Assembly (NCBI GenBank): GCA_963822705.1
Contig: CAWGIX010000008.1
Location: 1 to 64,000 of the forward strand
Length of the DNA stretch: 64,000 nucleotides
From: CAVRQM01 sp963822705
Lineage (GTDB): Bacteria; Pseudomonadota; Alphaproteobacteria; Acetobacterales; Acetobacteraceae
Direction of reading: 5' to 3'
Shown: positions 53,624 through 62,985 of the stretch, one piece after another
How positions within the stretch are numbered: the first letter of the stretch is position 1
How the letters are laid out: every line of letters begins with the position of its first letter
The notes under the pieces: generated by a model
What the model was told of the DNA's origin: nothing
The model's input: only the letters and a program-made list of their open reading frames with translations
Database searches by the model: none
Made by a program: the position numbers and the translations under genes

Positions 53624-54607
53624 GTGAACCGAGTTCTGGTTACCGGAGCTGCGGGTTTCCTCGGATTCTACATTGCCAGACTTCTGGCCCAGAACCCGGA
53701 AACCGAAGTCACTTGCGTCGATAACTTTATCCGGGGCGAGGGCGACGCACACTATCGCTCGTTGTCGTCTCGACCGAACGTGCAAACGCTGGAGGTGGAT
53801 CTCAACGAGCAGGCCGAGGTCCGGAATCTGCCTGCTGACTTCGATATGATCTTTCACATGGCGGCGCTCAATGGCACACAGAATTTTTACGAACGCCCGT
53901 TCGATGTCGTGAGATGCTGCACTCTGCCCACCATCAACCTGCTTGAGCGATACGGACCTGGACGGCGCCTGGCCCGATTCGTTTATGCCGGTTCCTGCGA
54001 GATCTACGCATCCACGGTGACGCGATTCGGATGGCCCGTGCCGACCGGAGAGGACGTAGTGCCCAGTATCGACGATGTTGCCAACGCCCGGTGGTCCTAC
54101 GGCGCATCGAAACTGCATGGCGAGGTCGCCACGATAAGCGGGTGCCGTCATTTCGGCAAACAGTTTACGATTGTGCGGTTCCACAATGCTTACGGTCCGC
54201 GCATGGGCGACAAGCATGTTATCCCCGATTTTCTGCTTCGGGCGAAACGGGGTGTTTACGAACTGCACGGTTATGAGGACTCTCGGGCGTTCATTTTCTG
54301 CGAGGACGCCGCGCGCGATACCGTCGCCTTGGCCCAGTCTCCGGCAGCCGCGGGGCAGATCGTGAACGTCGGCGGCGATCGCGAAGTGATCATTCGCGAC
54401 CTCGCCGAAATGATCATGAGACTGTGCGGTTTCGAGGGCGCCCTGACCCTGCATCCATCGCCTCCAGGGTCGGTCAGGCGGCGCGCCCCGAAACTTGACA
54501 AGCTTCGAGCCATTCTCGGCCATCGAGACCTGATCGCCTTGGAGGAGGGATTGCGGCGCACCGCCGCCTTCTACCTCGCGCCGGATTCTGCCACAGCCGG
54601 TCTCTGA
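53624..54607 (+). CDS. NAD-dependent epimerase/dehydratase (extended SDR)
   Basis: 327 residues from a GTG with GGAG upstream. The nucleotide motif is VLVTGAAGFLGFYIARLLA; the catalytic set is Ser124 (YAGSCEIYAS), Tyr159 and Lys163 (SYGASKLHGE). GKQFTIVRFHNAYGPRMGDK and IPDFLLRAKRG fit sugar-nucleotide epimerases or dehydratases (UDP-glucose 4-epimerase/GDP-mannose 4,6-dehydratase neighbours). It likely supplies an activated sugar for the glycan encoded by the island. First gene of the plus-strand set, divergent from greA. Confidence 0.87.
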   Translation: MNRVLVTGAAGFLGFYIARLLAQNPETEVTCVDNFIRGEGDAHYRSLSSRPNVQTLEVDLNEQAEVRNLPADFDMIFHMAALNGTQNFYERPFDVVRCCTLPTINLLERYGPGRRLARFVYAGSCEIYASTVTRFGWPVPTGEDVVPSIDDVANARWSYGASKLHGEVATISGCRHFGKQFTIVRFHNAYGPRMGDKHVIPDFLLRAKRGVYELHGYEDSRAFIFCEDAARDTVALAQSPAAAGQIVNVGGDREVIIRDLAEMIMRLCGFEGALTLHPSPPGSVRRRAPKLDKLRAILGHRDLIALEEGLRRTAAFYLAPDSATAGL

Positions 54608-54840
54608 GGTCGAAGTCTGCTTCCTTACCGCGGCTTGCGCCCGTAGAAGCTGGTATCATGCGCGCCAGAGCGGCGGCACGCCTCGCCGCATTCCCAGCTG
54701 CGCTGCGGCACCCCAGGAGCGGCCATGGCACTTTCGTTTCTGCATCGCTGAGATGCGCTGGTAGAACGGCTCCCCATAGCCCCGCCGGCCCCAAGCTTGC
54801 GGCTCGCCATGCCCGGCCCTAAAACCGCCCGCGCGAGCGA

Positions 54841-55965
54841 ATGCCCTGTTTGATGGAGCCCTATTTGGCCAACCCCTACGCGTCTAAGCCGTCGTCCGCG
54901 TTCTGGCACCGCAGCGTGTCCGGGCGCGGCCCTGCCGAGATCGATCCAGTCTCTAGCGTACCGTTCCGTCTCCGGCCGGTCGACCGCGTGGCGACCGCTG
55001 GAAGCTGCTTCGCCCAGTACATCTCCCGCACGCTGCAACAGCGCGGCCTGCACTATTTGATCACCGAGCCGGGGCCGCTCTCGGCGGCGGCACGCGACGA
55101 GAATTACGGCGTGTATCCCGCTCGGTTCGGCAACGTGTATACCGTGCGGCAACTTTTGCAATTGTTTGAACGCGCCTACGGGTTGTTCGACCCGGTGGAT
55201 GTCGCGTGGCGGACGGCGTCGGGCGGCTATATCGATCCATTCCGCCCGCGCGTGCAGGACGGCGGGTTTCCGACCATCGCCGCAGTGTGCGCGGACCGCG
55301 ACGCGCATCTCCAGGCAGTCCAGGAGATGTTCGAGAGCAGCGACGTGTTTGTGTTCACCTTCGGCTTGACGGAGGGATGGGAATCGGTTGCGGATGGCGC
55401 GGTGTTTCCGCTCGCTCCGACCGTGGTGAGCGATGACATCGACGCAGGCAGGTATCGGTTTCATAACTTCACGGTCGCCGAGATGGTGGCGGACATGGAG
55501 GCGTTCCTGGCGAACCTGCGTCGAGTGAACCCCAGCGTGCGCGTGATCCTCACCGTATCGCCGGTGGCGTTGATCGCGACCTACGAGGACCGGCATGTGC
55601 TGGTGGCGAACTGGTACAGCAAGTCCGCGTTGCGTGTGGTGGCCGACATGGTCGCAGCCGCCGTGCCCGACGTCGCCTATTTCCCGTCCTACGAGATCAT
55701 CACCGGCCCGGCCGCGCGTGCGACTTTCCTGGCGGACGATCTGCGCGAGGTAACGGCGGACGGCGTGGCGCATGTTATGTCGATCTTTTGCAGGCATTAC
55801 CTCGGTGGGGATGACGCCGCAGCCGAGGTGATCGCGCGCGCCGCCCCAGGCAGGGTGAGCGCGAGCGAGGTGCCCGTCCGGCGGGAGTGGCCGAACCCGC
55901 AGGAAGTCGCGATGCGGGAGAAGCAGGGCGTCATCTGCGACGAAGAAGTCGTCGGAATGACTTAA
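54841..55965 (+). CDS. GSCFA family protein
   Basis: 374 residues. The name motif is seen in VATAGSCFAQYISRTLQQRG, followed by YGVYPARFGNVYTVRQLLQL, VFVFTFGLTEGWES, VRVILTVSPVALIATYEDRH and AYFPSYEIITGP. The family has an SGNH-hydrolase-like fold and occurs in polysaccharide loci, where acyl transfer or esterase activity on sugars is suspected. The stop overlaps the next start (TAATG). The region 54608-54840 upstream holds no gene I recognise. Confidence 0.88.
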   Translation: MPCLMEPYLANPYASKPSSAFWHRSVSGRGPAEIDPVSSVPFRLRPVDRVATAGSCFAQYISRTLQQRGLHYLITEPGPLSAAARDENYGVYPARFGNVYTVRQLLQLFERAYGLFDPVDVAWRTASGGYIDPFRPRVQDGGFPTIAAVCADRDAHLQAVQEMFESSDVFVFTFGLTEGWESVADGAVFPLAPTVVSDDIDAGRYRFHNFTVAEMVADMEAFLANLRRVNPSVRVILTVSPVALIATYEDRHVLVANWYSKSALRVVADMVAAAVPDVAYFPSYEIITGPAARATFLADDLREVTADGVAHVMSIFCRHYLGGDDAAAEVIARAAPGRVSASEVPVRREWPNPQEVAMREKQGVICDEEVVGMT

Positions 55966-56951
55966 TGGGCCCCGACGCGTATAAGGGCTTTCGGCTCGCG
56001 GTGGTCGGAGGCTGCCAAGCACCTGGCATCGGGCGCTGGGCGCGGTTTCTGCTGCCGGGTGCGCAGGTCGATGCCTGGCATGTAAGCGCGTCGCAGGGCT
56101 GGGCGCCGGATGTCGTCGCGCCGCAAATCACGGATCATGACCTCGTCATCTGCCAGCTTCCCGATGGCAGTGGCGGCGGCGCGTTGGAGGTTACGCGGCT
56201 CCGCGAGGTCCGTGAGAACGTCGTGTTCCTGCCGCTGTTGGTCTTTACCGGCTTTCATCCTGATATGCTCACGGTCCGGGCGGAAGGCGAGCCCCCGAGG
56301 TTTGCGATCGGCCCGTTCAGTGGGTATCAATCTGCACTGGTTGCATCGGCGTTCTGTCTAGGAATACCGATCGAACGCGTGCCACGGCTGTTCAACGCGC
56401 TGGTGTTCGATGCGCTCGGCTATTTCCAAGCGTTCGTGCAGGCGCGCGAGGCGCTTGTGCGACTTGGCGCGGAGCACGGCTACGATCTTGCCGGCGCGTG
56501 CGAGGAGTGGCTGCACGAGGGAGTGTTCATGTATTCGGACAATCATCCGATGATCCGGGTATTGGGCACGCTGGCCCGCCAGGCGCTGGTGAAGGCAGGT
56601 CTGGAGCTCGCCGGTCTGGAGTTCGCCGGTCTGGAGTTCGCCGGTCTGGGCGAAGCGCCACCACCTCCGGATGACCTGGCGGTCTCGCACCAGCTGCCGT
56701 GCTATCCGGCGCTGGCACGACGCATCGGCGTTGCCGGGTCCCTGATGTTCATGCGGTCCTCGTATGGTTTGCCGCCTGGCCATAGCCGCGAAATGACGCT
56801 CGAAGAGTTCGTCGCCATGAGTTACGACGTATTCGCGGCAGCGCGACCCCGCCTGGAGGGCCGAGTGGAGTGGACGGCGGAAGCACTGCGGTCGCTGCTC
56901 GGTCCGCGGGGTGTGGCGGCGAGGCGAGGCGAGCCTGGATTGCCGATGTAA
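55965..56951 (+). CDS. WcbI-like polysaccharide biosynthesis putative acetyltransferase
   Basis: 328 residues. The start LAVVGGCQAPGIGRWARFLL carries the GxCQ motif of WcbI, with VICQLPDGSGGG, VVFLPLLVFTGFHPDM and a C-terminal HP-x-IRVL/AR motif (DNHPMIRVLGTLARQAL). WcbI-type proteins bind CoA and take part in capsule assembly. Codons for AGLE-type pentads are repeated at 56601-56645. Translationally coupled to the GSCFA gene. Confidence 0.8.
   Translation: MGPDAYKGFRLAVVGGCQAPGIGRWARFLLPGAQVDAWHVSASQGWAPDVVAPQITDHDLVICQLPDGSGGGALEVTRLREVRENVVFLPLLVFTGFHPDMLTVRAEGEPPRFAIGPFSGYQSALVASAFCLGIPIERVPRLFNALVFDALGYFQAFVQAREALVRLGAEHGYDLAGACEEWLHEGVFMYSDNHPMIRVLGTLARQALVKAGLELAGLEFAGLEFAGLGEAPPPPDDLAVSHQLPCYPALARRIGVAGSLMFMRSSYGLPPGHSREMTLEEFVAMSYDVFAAARPRLEGRVEWTAEALRSLLGPRGVAARRGEPGLPM
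56601..56645 (+). repeat. In-frame 15-bp tandem repeat
   Basis: Three copies of CTGGAG(T/C)TCGCCGGT stand head to tail inside the WcbI-like gene and encode LELAG-LEFAG-LEFAG. The last two copies are identical and the first differs by one base, so the expansion looks recent. Such arrays can vary by slippage without breaking the frame. Confidence 0.85.
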
Positions 56952-57007
56952 ATGCCGGCGCAGGCCTTTCTGTCCCTCGCTCCCGCCGTACCTGATCCAC
57001 AAGCCGC

Positions 57008-57871
57008 ATGAGAATGCGTTGCAGCGGCCGAGCGCTCGTGAGCGGTAGCTTTCCCGAGCGCCATGTTCGCTTTCCCGATCGCCACGCATGGCTCGATTTC
57101 GTCAAGGTGTCGCCGTGGCTCTTTAGCCCTGATACGATCGGAGACATCGTACGGCAGGCGCGGACGCACGGCGTGCGGAGCGACTTCCTCGGCGCGGTTC
57201 CACCCGATCAGGTGTCCGTTGGCAACCCCAACTATCGCGAGTTGCTTTTGGCCGGAGGCTTCAGCCCCCGACAGCGCACCATGCTCGATGTCGCGCTGTC
57301 GGAGATTGCGGCCGTTCCACCGAGGCTTGCGCGCATCTATGCTCACGAGGCACTAACACCGTTTGCGCTCCTGCTGCGCAGCCGCTATCCGCGTTTGATC
57401 TGCTCGGAATACGCCGCGACCGAGGAGGCGCGCTCGGCCCTGTTCCCAATTCCCGCGATCGACATTTCGGCTGCGCCGTTCCCCGACGGCGTATTCGATC
57501 TCGTGTTAAGCGGCGACGTGCTGGAGCATGTGCCCGACCTGGCCGCCTCGCTCCGCGACACCGCGCGCATACTGCGTTCTGGCGGCGTGCTCCTCGCGTC
57601 CTTTCCGTTCATGTACATGCAGGACGAAACGAAGGTGCAGGCCCGGCTGGAACACGGAAAGCTGGTCACATTGGCCGAGCCTGAATATCACGGAAACCCA
57701 GCTGATCCAGAAGCCGGATCGCTTGTGTTTCAGGTCCCTGGCTGGTCGATTCTATCGCTGGCCCGACAGTCTGGCTTCGCCGGGGCCGAGATCGGGTTCT
57801 GGGCGTCTGCATCGCGGGGGCTCACCGGCATGGAAATCGCGGGCACCATCTACCTCCGCGCGGTGCGGTAG
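57008..57871 (+). CDS. Class I SAM-dependent methyltransferase
   Basis: 287 residues. The Methyltransf_11 core is in the second half: AAPFPDGVFDLVLSGDVLEH, VPDLAASLRDTARILRSGG and VLLASFPFMYMQDE, with acidic DISAAPFPDG as the SAM-site edge. The first 100 residues (DFLGAVPPDQVSVGNPNYRE, LLAGGFSPRQRTMLD) are a substrate domain seen in methyltransferases of glycan loci. The target is probably a sugar or lipid-linked glycan. It is 56 bp after the WcbI-like gene. The start could also be ATG 57014. Confidence 0.8.
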   Translation: MRMRCSGRALVSGSFPERHVRFPDRHAWLDFVKVSPWLFSPDTIGDIVRQARTHGVRSDFLGAVPPDQVSVGNPNYRELLLAGGFSPRQRTMLDVALSEIAAVPPRLARIYAHEALTPFALLLRSRYPRLICSEYAATEEARSALFPIPAIDISAAPFPDGVFDLVLSGDVLEHVPDLAASLRDTARILRSGGVLLASFPFMYMQDETKVQARLEHGKLVTLAEPEYHGNPADPEAGSLVFQVPGWSILSLARQSGFAGAEIGFWASASRGLTGMEIAGTIYLRAVR

Positions 57872-58070
57872 GCCCTTGCCTGTGCGATCGGCGGAGGTGT
57901 GGGTGAACGTCTGGCATGCACCGGCAGCGCAATAGAATGGCTCGGGATCTCCGCCGCGGTGGGATTCCCGTTTCGTGCCTAATTCCACGAGCGCTGTGCA
58001 TCGCGAGCCGTCCGGCTTGATAACGACGCTTTCCTTGGCGCGGTAAATAACTGACCGGAGATGCGACCCA

Positions 58071-61000
58071 TTGCTCAGAATCCGCAAATCGATACGCAAA
58101 GCTGTCCCCTTCCGGACAAGATCGGCTGTGATGATCAGAAGACTTTCTCGAGCGGACGGGGTTTGCCGTGCGTTCTATCTGGAAACAAATCCGGACGTCA
58201 GCGCTGCGAAGGCCGATCCGGTCGAACACTATGTAAATTTTGGCAGCGCGGAAGGCCGGAGGCCCAGGGCCGAGTTCGATCCCGTTTTTTATCTGAAGAC
58301 CTACCCCGACGTGCGGGCCGCCAAAGCCGAGCCGTTCTATCACTATCTTGCCTTCGGCAGAGCTGAAGGGCGACTGTCCGCCGCACCGTCCGGCCAGCTT
58401 CCCGGCGGACAATCCGGCGTTCAGGACGATAGCCTGGCAGCGGGGAGCGAGGCGGTCGTGAGTTCCGAACTGCATCGTGCCGCGAGCTTTTTCGCAAGCT
58501 ACAAGCTGCTGCAGGATGGCGAGGCAGGGGAACTCCGTACAGCGGGCAGTGCGCGACCTTGCCGATATGCGGCCCTTGGGGGTGACTGCGGCAGGCGCAG
58601 CCACGCCTCCGGACGTCTCGATCATCATCCCTGTGTTCGGACAGATGCCCTTCGTCCTGAACTGCCTGGACGGCATCGCACATCACTCGAGCGCGCGGAC
58701 CTTCGAGGTGCTGGTCGTGGACGACTGTTCACCTTTGCGGACCGGAACGCAGGAACTGCCCACGATTCCCTGGATTTCCGCACTCAGGACCGAAGCCAAT
58801 GTGGGCTTCGTGCATGCCTGCAACATCGGCGCTCGTAAGGCTCGCGGCCGCTATGTCGTCTTTCTCAACAGCGACACGCAAATTTGCGATGGCTGGCTGG
58901 ACGAACTGATCCGCACCTTCGTCGACCATCCGCGGGCCGGTCTTGTGGGCTCGAAGCTGCTGAACCGGGACGGATCGCTGCAAGAGGCCGGTGCCATCGT
59001 ATGGCAGGACGGAAGCGCCTGGAATTACGGCCGCGGCAGCCACCCCCAGAGCGCGGAGTTCAGCTTTGCGCGCAGGACCGACTACTGCTCCGGGGCAGCA
59101 ATCGCGGTTCCCAGGGAACTATGGGACGAATTGGGTGGGTTCGACGAGAGCTTCGCCCCCGCCTATTACGAAGACGTGGACCTTGCGTTCCGGGTCCGTG
59201 CCGCCGGGCGAGAGGTGTGGTACCAGCCGCTCGCCCGCGTGATCCACTATGAGGGCCAAACCAACGGTCGGGACGAGACGCAGGGCGTCAAGGCCTATCA
59301 GCGGGTCAACGCGGCCAAGTTCGCGGCGCGGTGGGAGCCTGTTCTGAAGTCGCATCGCCCGAATGGGGTAGAGCCCGATAGAGAGGCCAACCGTTCGGTG
59401 CATGCCCGCCTGCTCGCCATTGACGCGCTTGTGCCCTCTCCCGACCGAGACGCGGGCTCGGTAATGGCGCTTCGCCTGTTGCAGATCTTCGCCAGGCTGG
59501 GCTGGCAGGTATCCTTTCTGCCGGCGCACAACCCGTCGCCTGACGAGCGTTACAGCACGGACCTCCAGCGCGAAGGCATAGAGACCCTCATCCTGCCGGA
59601 CTTTCGCACCATCGAGGATGTCGTGCGGGCGAGGCCGGACCGGTTCGATGCGGTTCTTGGCTTCCGCGTTCTGGTCTTTGCCGACATGGCGGACCTGCTG
59701 CGCACTGCCTATCCGCTCGCGTCGATTCTGTTTCACGACATCGATCTGCATTATCTGCGCATGGAGCGCGAGGCGGCGATCAAGAATGACGGACTGCTGC
59801 TGCGCAAGGCGCAGCTGGTACGCCAGCAGGAGCTCGGCCTGATCGCCAAGGTCGACTGCACGATCGTCCCGTCCACCGCCGAGCGGGACATCATCTGCCG
59901 CCAGCTTCCGGTCAGCAACGTGATCGTGTACCCGTACACGTCGAGCGTTCGCATCAGCGCGGCCGATTTCGAATCGCGACACCATCTGGTCTTCGTCGGC
60001 GGTTTTCGCCACCAGCCGAACGTGGATGCCGTGCTGAACTTTTTGGACACCGTGTGGCCGGCGCTGTCGGCCAGTCTGCCCGAGGCGGCCAAATTCTACG
60101 TCATCGGCCCCGACGTTCCAAAAGAGCTGCAGGATCGGGCGAGCAGTCGCGTCGTCATCACCGGGTACCTTGAAACACTCGATGCGACGCTCGATGAGTG
60201 CAGGGTTTTCGTGGCGCCGCTGCGGTTTGGCGCAGGACTGAAGGGCAAGGTCGTCACCAGCCTTGCCCACGGAGTCCCCTGCGTGGCGACGCGCGTTGCC
60301 ATAGAGGGAATGGGACTTAGCCCGGGCACCCATGTTCTGCTAGCCGACGACGCACCAACCCAGATCGAGACGATCACGCGGCTGTATTGCAGCAAGGAGG
60401 AATGGCTGCGTCTGCAAGCGCGCGGGCTATGAGTTCGTTCAGAAGAACTACTCCTGGGAAGTCGGCACGGAAATCGTAAGGGACATGCTGCGGGTTGCGG
60501 AGGCAACCTGGTTCCGTCGCCGGCAGCCGGCATTGCGGGGTGAATCTGCGACGACATGGCTCGATGACGAGGCGATCCGAGTCGAGCGATCGCCCGCTCT
60601 GATCGAGAGCGGGGGCGAGCGGTTTGCGACCATTTCGGCTGAAAACGAAGTCGAGCTGGAGCATGTCCATCGCTATCTCATCGCCGCTCAGCTGTGCGCC
60701 GGCAAGACGGTGTTGGACGCTGCGTCCGGCGAGGGCTACGGATCAAGTCTGCTGTCCCAGGTAGCTTCCCGGGTGACCGGGGTCGATCTGAGCCGAGCGG
60801 CGGTGGAAGCCGCCAGCCTCAAATACGAACGGGGGAACCTGAGCTTCCGATGTTCGTCGGTAACGGAACTGCCGTTCGAGGCAAATTCGTTCGACGTGGT
60901 GGTCTGTCTCGAGACCCTCGAGCATGTGGTCGAACAGGAGGCCATGCTGGACGAGTTCAAGCGCGTCCTGCGCCCGGGCGGAACACTGCTGATATCCACG

Positions 61001-61573
61001 CCCGATCGCGTCAACTACAACCGGCACCTGGTGGAGCCGAACCCGTACCACGTACGGGAATTGGAACGTTCTGAGTTCCTGCAGCTGCTTCGTGCCCGCT
61101 TTCAGCATGCGGCCGCCTACGGGCAGAGGGTGGCGTTTGGGTCGTTGCTGGTTCCGGAGGTCGGCCACGTGAATCCCTTAGTTTCCATGCGACGGGCAAC
61201 GCGCAACGGAGCGGTCAAGCAGACTGATGAGTACGCGAAATCGGTCTATATCGTCGCAGTTTGCAGCGACCTGCCGTTGCCGGTGCTCCCGCCGAGCCTC
61301 TATGAGGGCAGCATCCCGCAGAATGCCCTGTCATCCCTATTGGGTGGCATGGACGAGCGAGACCGGAAAATTCTCAATCTGTGCATGGAAATCGCGACGA
61401 TATCGGAGCATGCGGGTAACTCGGTTGGCCCGGTCAAGGCGGTGTCCTACGTCGCTGAGCGTCTCGAACAGGCAACCAGGGAATTTGCCGCCGCGATCAG
61501 CAACGAGCGTCAACGGGCAATCGCCGAACACCGGGCGCGGCTTGAGGCGGAGCGCGCGTTGAGAGCCAAATAA
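58071..61573 (+). CDS. Giant glycosyltransferase: FYLxxNPDV repeats, GT2, GT4 and methyltransferase domains, two frameshifts
   Basis: About 1,167 codons. Two N-terminal repeats (FYLETNPDVSAAKADPVEHY and FYLKTYPDVRAAKAEPFYHY) precede a GT2 domain (PDVSIIIPVFGQMPFVLNCL, VVFLNSDTQICDGW, YYEDVDLAFRVRAAG). A GT4-like domain follows (LVFVGGFRHQPNVDAVLNFL, APLRFGAGLKGKVVTSLAHG), then a SAM methyltransferase (TVLDAASGEGYGSSLLSQVA, FDVVVCLETLEHV) and a coiled-coil tail. One extra base near 58545 and one near 60430 break the frame; without them all domains are in one protein. The start is uncertain: TTG 58071 has GGAG upstream. It probably builds and caps a surface polysaccharide. Confidence 0.8.
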
Positions 61574-61595
61574 AGCCTAATGATATCGAGAGCCG

Positions 61596-62912
61596 TTACC
61601 AGCAGAAGCCCAAATATTCAACTCCCTGAACTGTGGCCAGTTCGGGTATGCCGGCGAGGTCGATCACCGTTTGCTCCCGCAATGCCGCGACAAGTCCCGG
61701 GCGGTCTTCGCTCGCCACATGACCGATCACCGCCAGACTGCTGCCGTCGAGCACGTCCCTGGCACTCTCCCCTATGCGGTGCGCCAGATGCGGGAAGTGA
61801 TTCTCGATGTAGGCGCTTGTGCGCGCATTCTGCATGGCCCGCCTTACCGCGCTGTCAAAAATGCGCAAGTCATAGCCCTTTCCGAGCAGCCGTTCCGCCA
61901 GCACGACAAACGGTGATTCCCGCAAATCGTCGGTTCCGGCCTTGAACGCCAATCCGAACAGGCTTATCCGACCGCGGCCGAAACTCGTGATCTTGTCCAG
62001 CGCGCGCTCGATCACCGACTGGTTGCTGGACAGCACGCTATCCAAGAACGGAGCCGCCACGCCGCTGGAGCGGGCGAGCGCAAGAAAGCTGCGGACCTCT
62101 TTCGGCAGGCACGATCCACCGAAGGCGAACCCGGGCTGCAGATAAGCAGGCGATATGTTCAGGGTCTGGTCCAGGTGGAACACCCGAAAAGCTTCGCGGG
62201 AGTTGACGCCGTGCGCGGACAGGATGGCGCCGGCTTCGTTCGCAAAAGCGATCTTGACCGCGTGATAGGTGTTCGACAGGTACTTGACGCTTTCCGCGAT
62301 TCTGAAAGACGTGACCACCTGCGGGGCCTGAACGGTTTCGTACAGCTCGCGCAGAATGTCGGCACGATCACCTGGGAATGCACCGAAAAGCGTGAATGGC
62401 GGTGCATAAAAATCCGCAACCGCGCAGCCCTCGCGCAAAAATTCCGGATTGGAGTAGTAGCTTAATCCCGCCCCCAGGCGGCGGCCGGATCGCTGTTCCA
62501 AAACCGGGATCACCCTGGACTTCGCCGAGCCCGGCGGCACGGTGGAACGCATCACCACGACATGGGGCGAGGATTTCGCGGCAATCGCGTCGCCGATGGC
62601 GGCGATGACCGAGTCGATCTCGCGCAGCGAAACGCTGCCGTCCTCGGCACTCGGCGTGCCGACGCAAATCAGTGAGAGATCGGTCTGCTGGATCGCCTCG
62701 GGGGCACCGTCCGTCGCGGTCAGCCGCCCCGCGGAAGCGGCATCGGCGATCAGCAAGTCGATCTGCGGCTCCACGATAGGAGAGCGTCCGCGTCGGACCG
62801 CCGCTACCCGTTCTGAAGCCAGATCTACCCCGATGATGGTGTGCCCCAGGGCGGCGAAGCAGGCGCTGGAAACCGTGCCGACATAACCGAGGCCAAAAAT
62901 CGAGATACGCAT
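61596..62912 (-). CDS. UDP-glucose/GDP-mannose 6-dehydrogenase family protein, AlgD-like
   Basis: 438 residues, matching GDP-mannose dehydrogenase (436). NAD motif ISIFGLGYVGTVSSACFA, then VMRSTVPPGSAKSRVIP, SNPEFLREGCAVADF and the catalytic cysteine C268 in GFAFGGSCLPKEVRSF. The FAFGGSCLPK wording fits AlgD better than UDP-glucose dehydrogenases (GFGGSCFPKD). It would oxidise a nucleotide sugar to a uronate for the glycan. It converges with the giant glycosyltransferase gene, 22 bp apart, and follows carB by 73 bp. Confidence 0.87.
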   Translation of the reverse strand: MRISIFGLGYVGTVSSACFAALGHTIIGVDLASERVAAVRRGRSPIVEPQIDLLIADAASAGRLTATDGAPEAIQQTDLSLICVGTPSAEDGSVSLREIDSVIAAIGDAIAAKSSPHVVVMRSTVPPGSAKSRVIPVLEQRSGRRLGAGLSYYSNPEFLREGCAVADFYAPPFTLFGAFPGDRADILRELYETVQAPQVVTSFRIAESVKYLSNTYHAVKIAFANEAGAILSAHGVNSREAFRVFHLDQTLNISPAYLQPGFAFGGSCLPKEVRSFLALARSSGVAAPFLDSVLSSNQSVIERALDKITSFGRGRISLFGLAFKAGTDDLRESPFVVLAERLLGKGYDLRIFDSAVRRAMQNARTSAYIENHFPHLAHRIGESARDVLDGSSLAVIGHVASEDRPGLVAALREQTVIDLAGIPELATVQGVEYLGFCW

Positions 62913-62985
62913 CAGCCGTGTTCTCCACGTCGGGTCTGGTCAAATAAGAAACTTGCCGCGGCGCAGGCGGACGAGGGCCGCAATG

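Noticed and set aside
54608..54840. Possible gene remnant on - between epimerase and GSCFA genes
   Set aside because: Short minus-strand frames exist, but none shows a recognisable domain or continuous coding pattern.
56601..56645. CRISPR-like tandem repeat
   Set aside because: The units are 15 bp, adjacent without spacers, and read in frame inside a gene.
57872..58070. tRNA or small RNA in the 199-bp gap before the giant glycosyltransferase
   Set aside because: No cloverleaf, no CCA context and no hairpin followed by a T-run could be found by eye.
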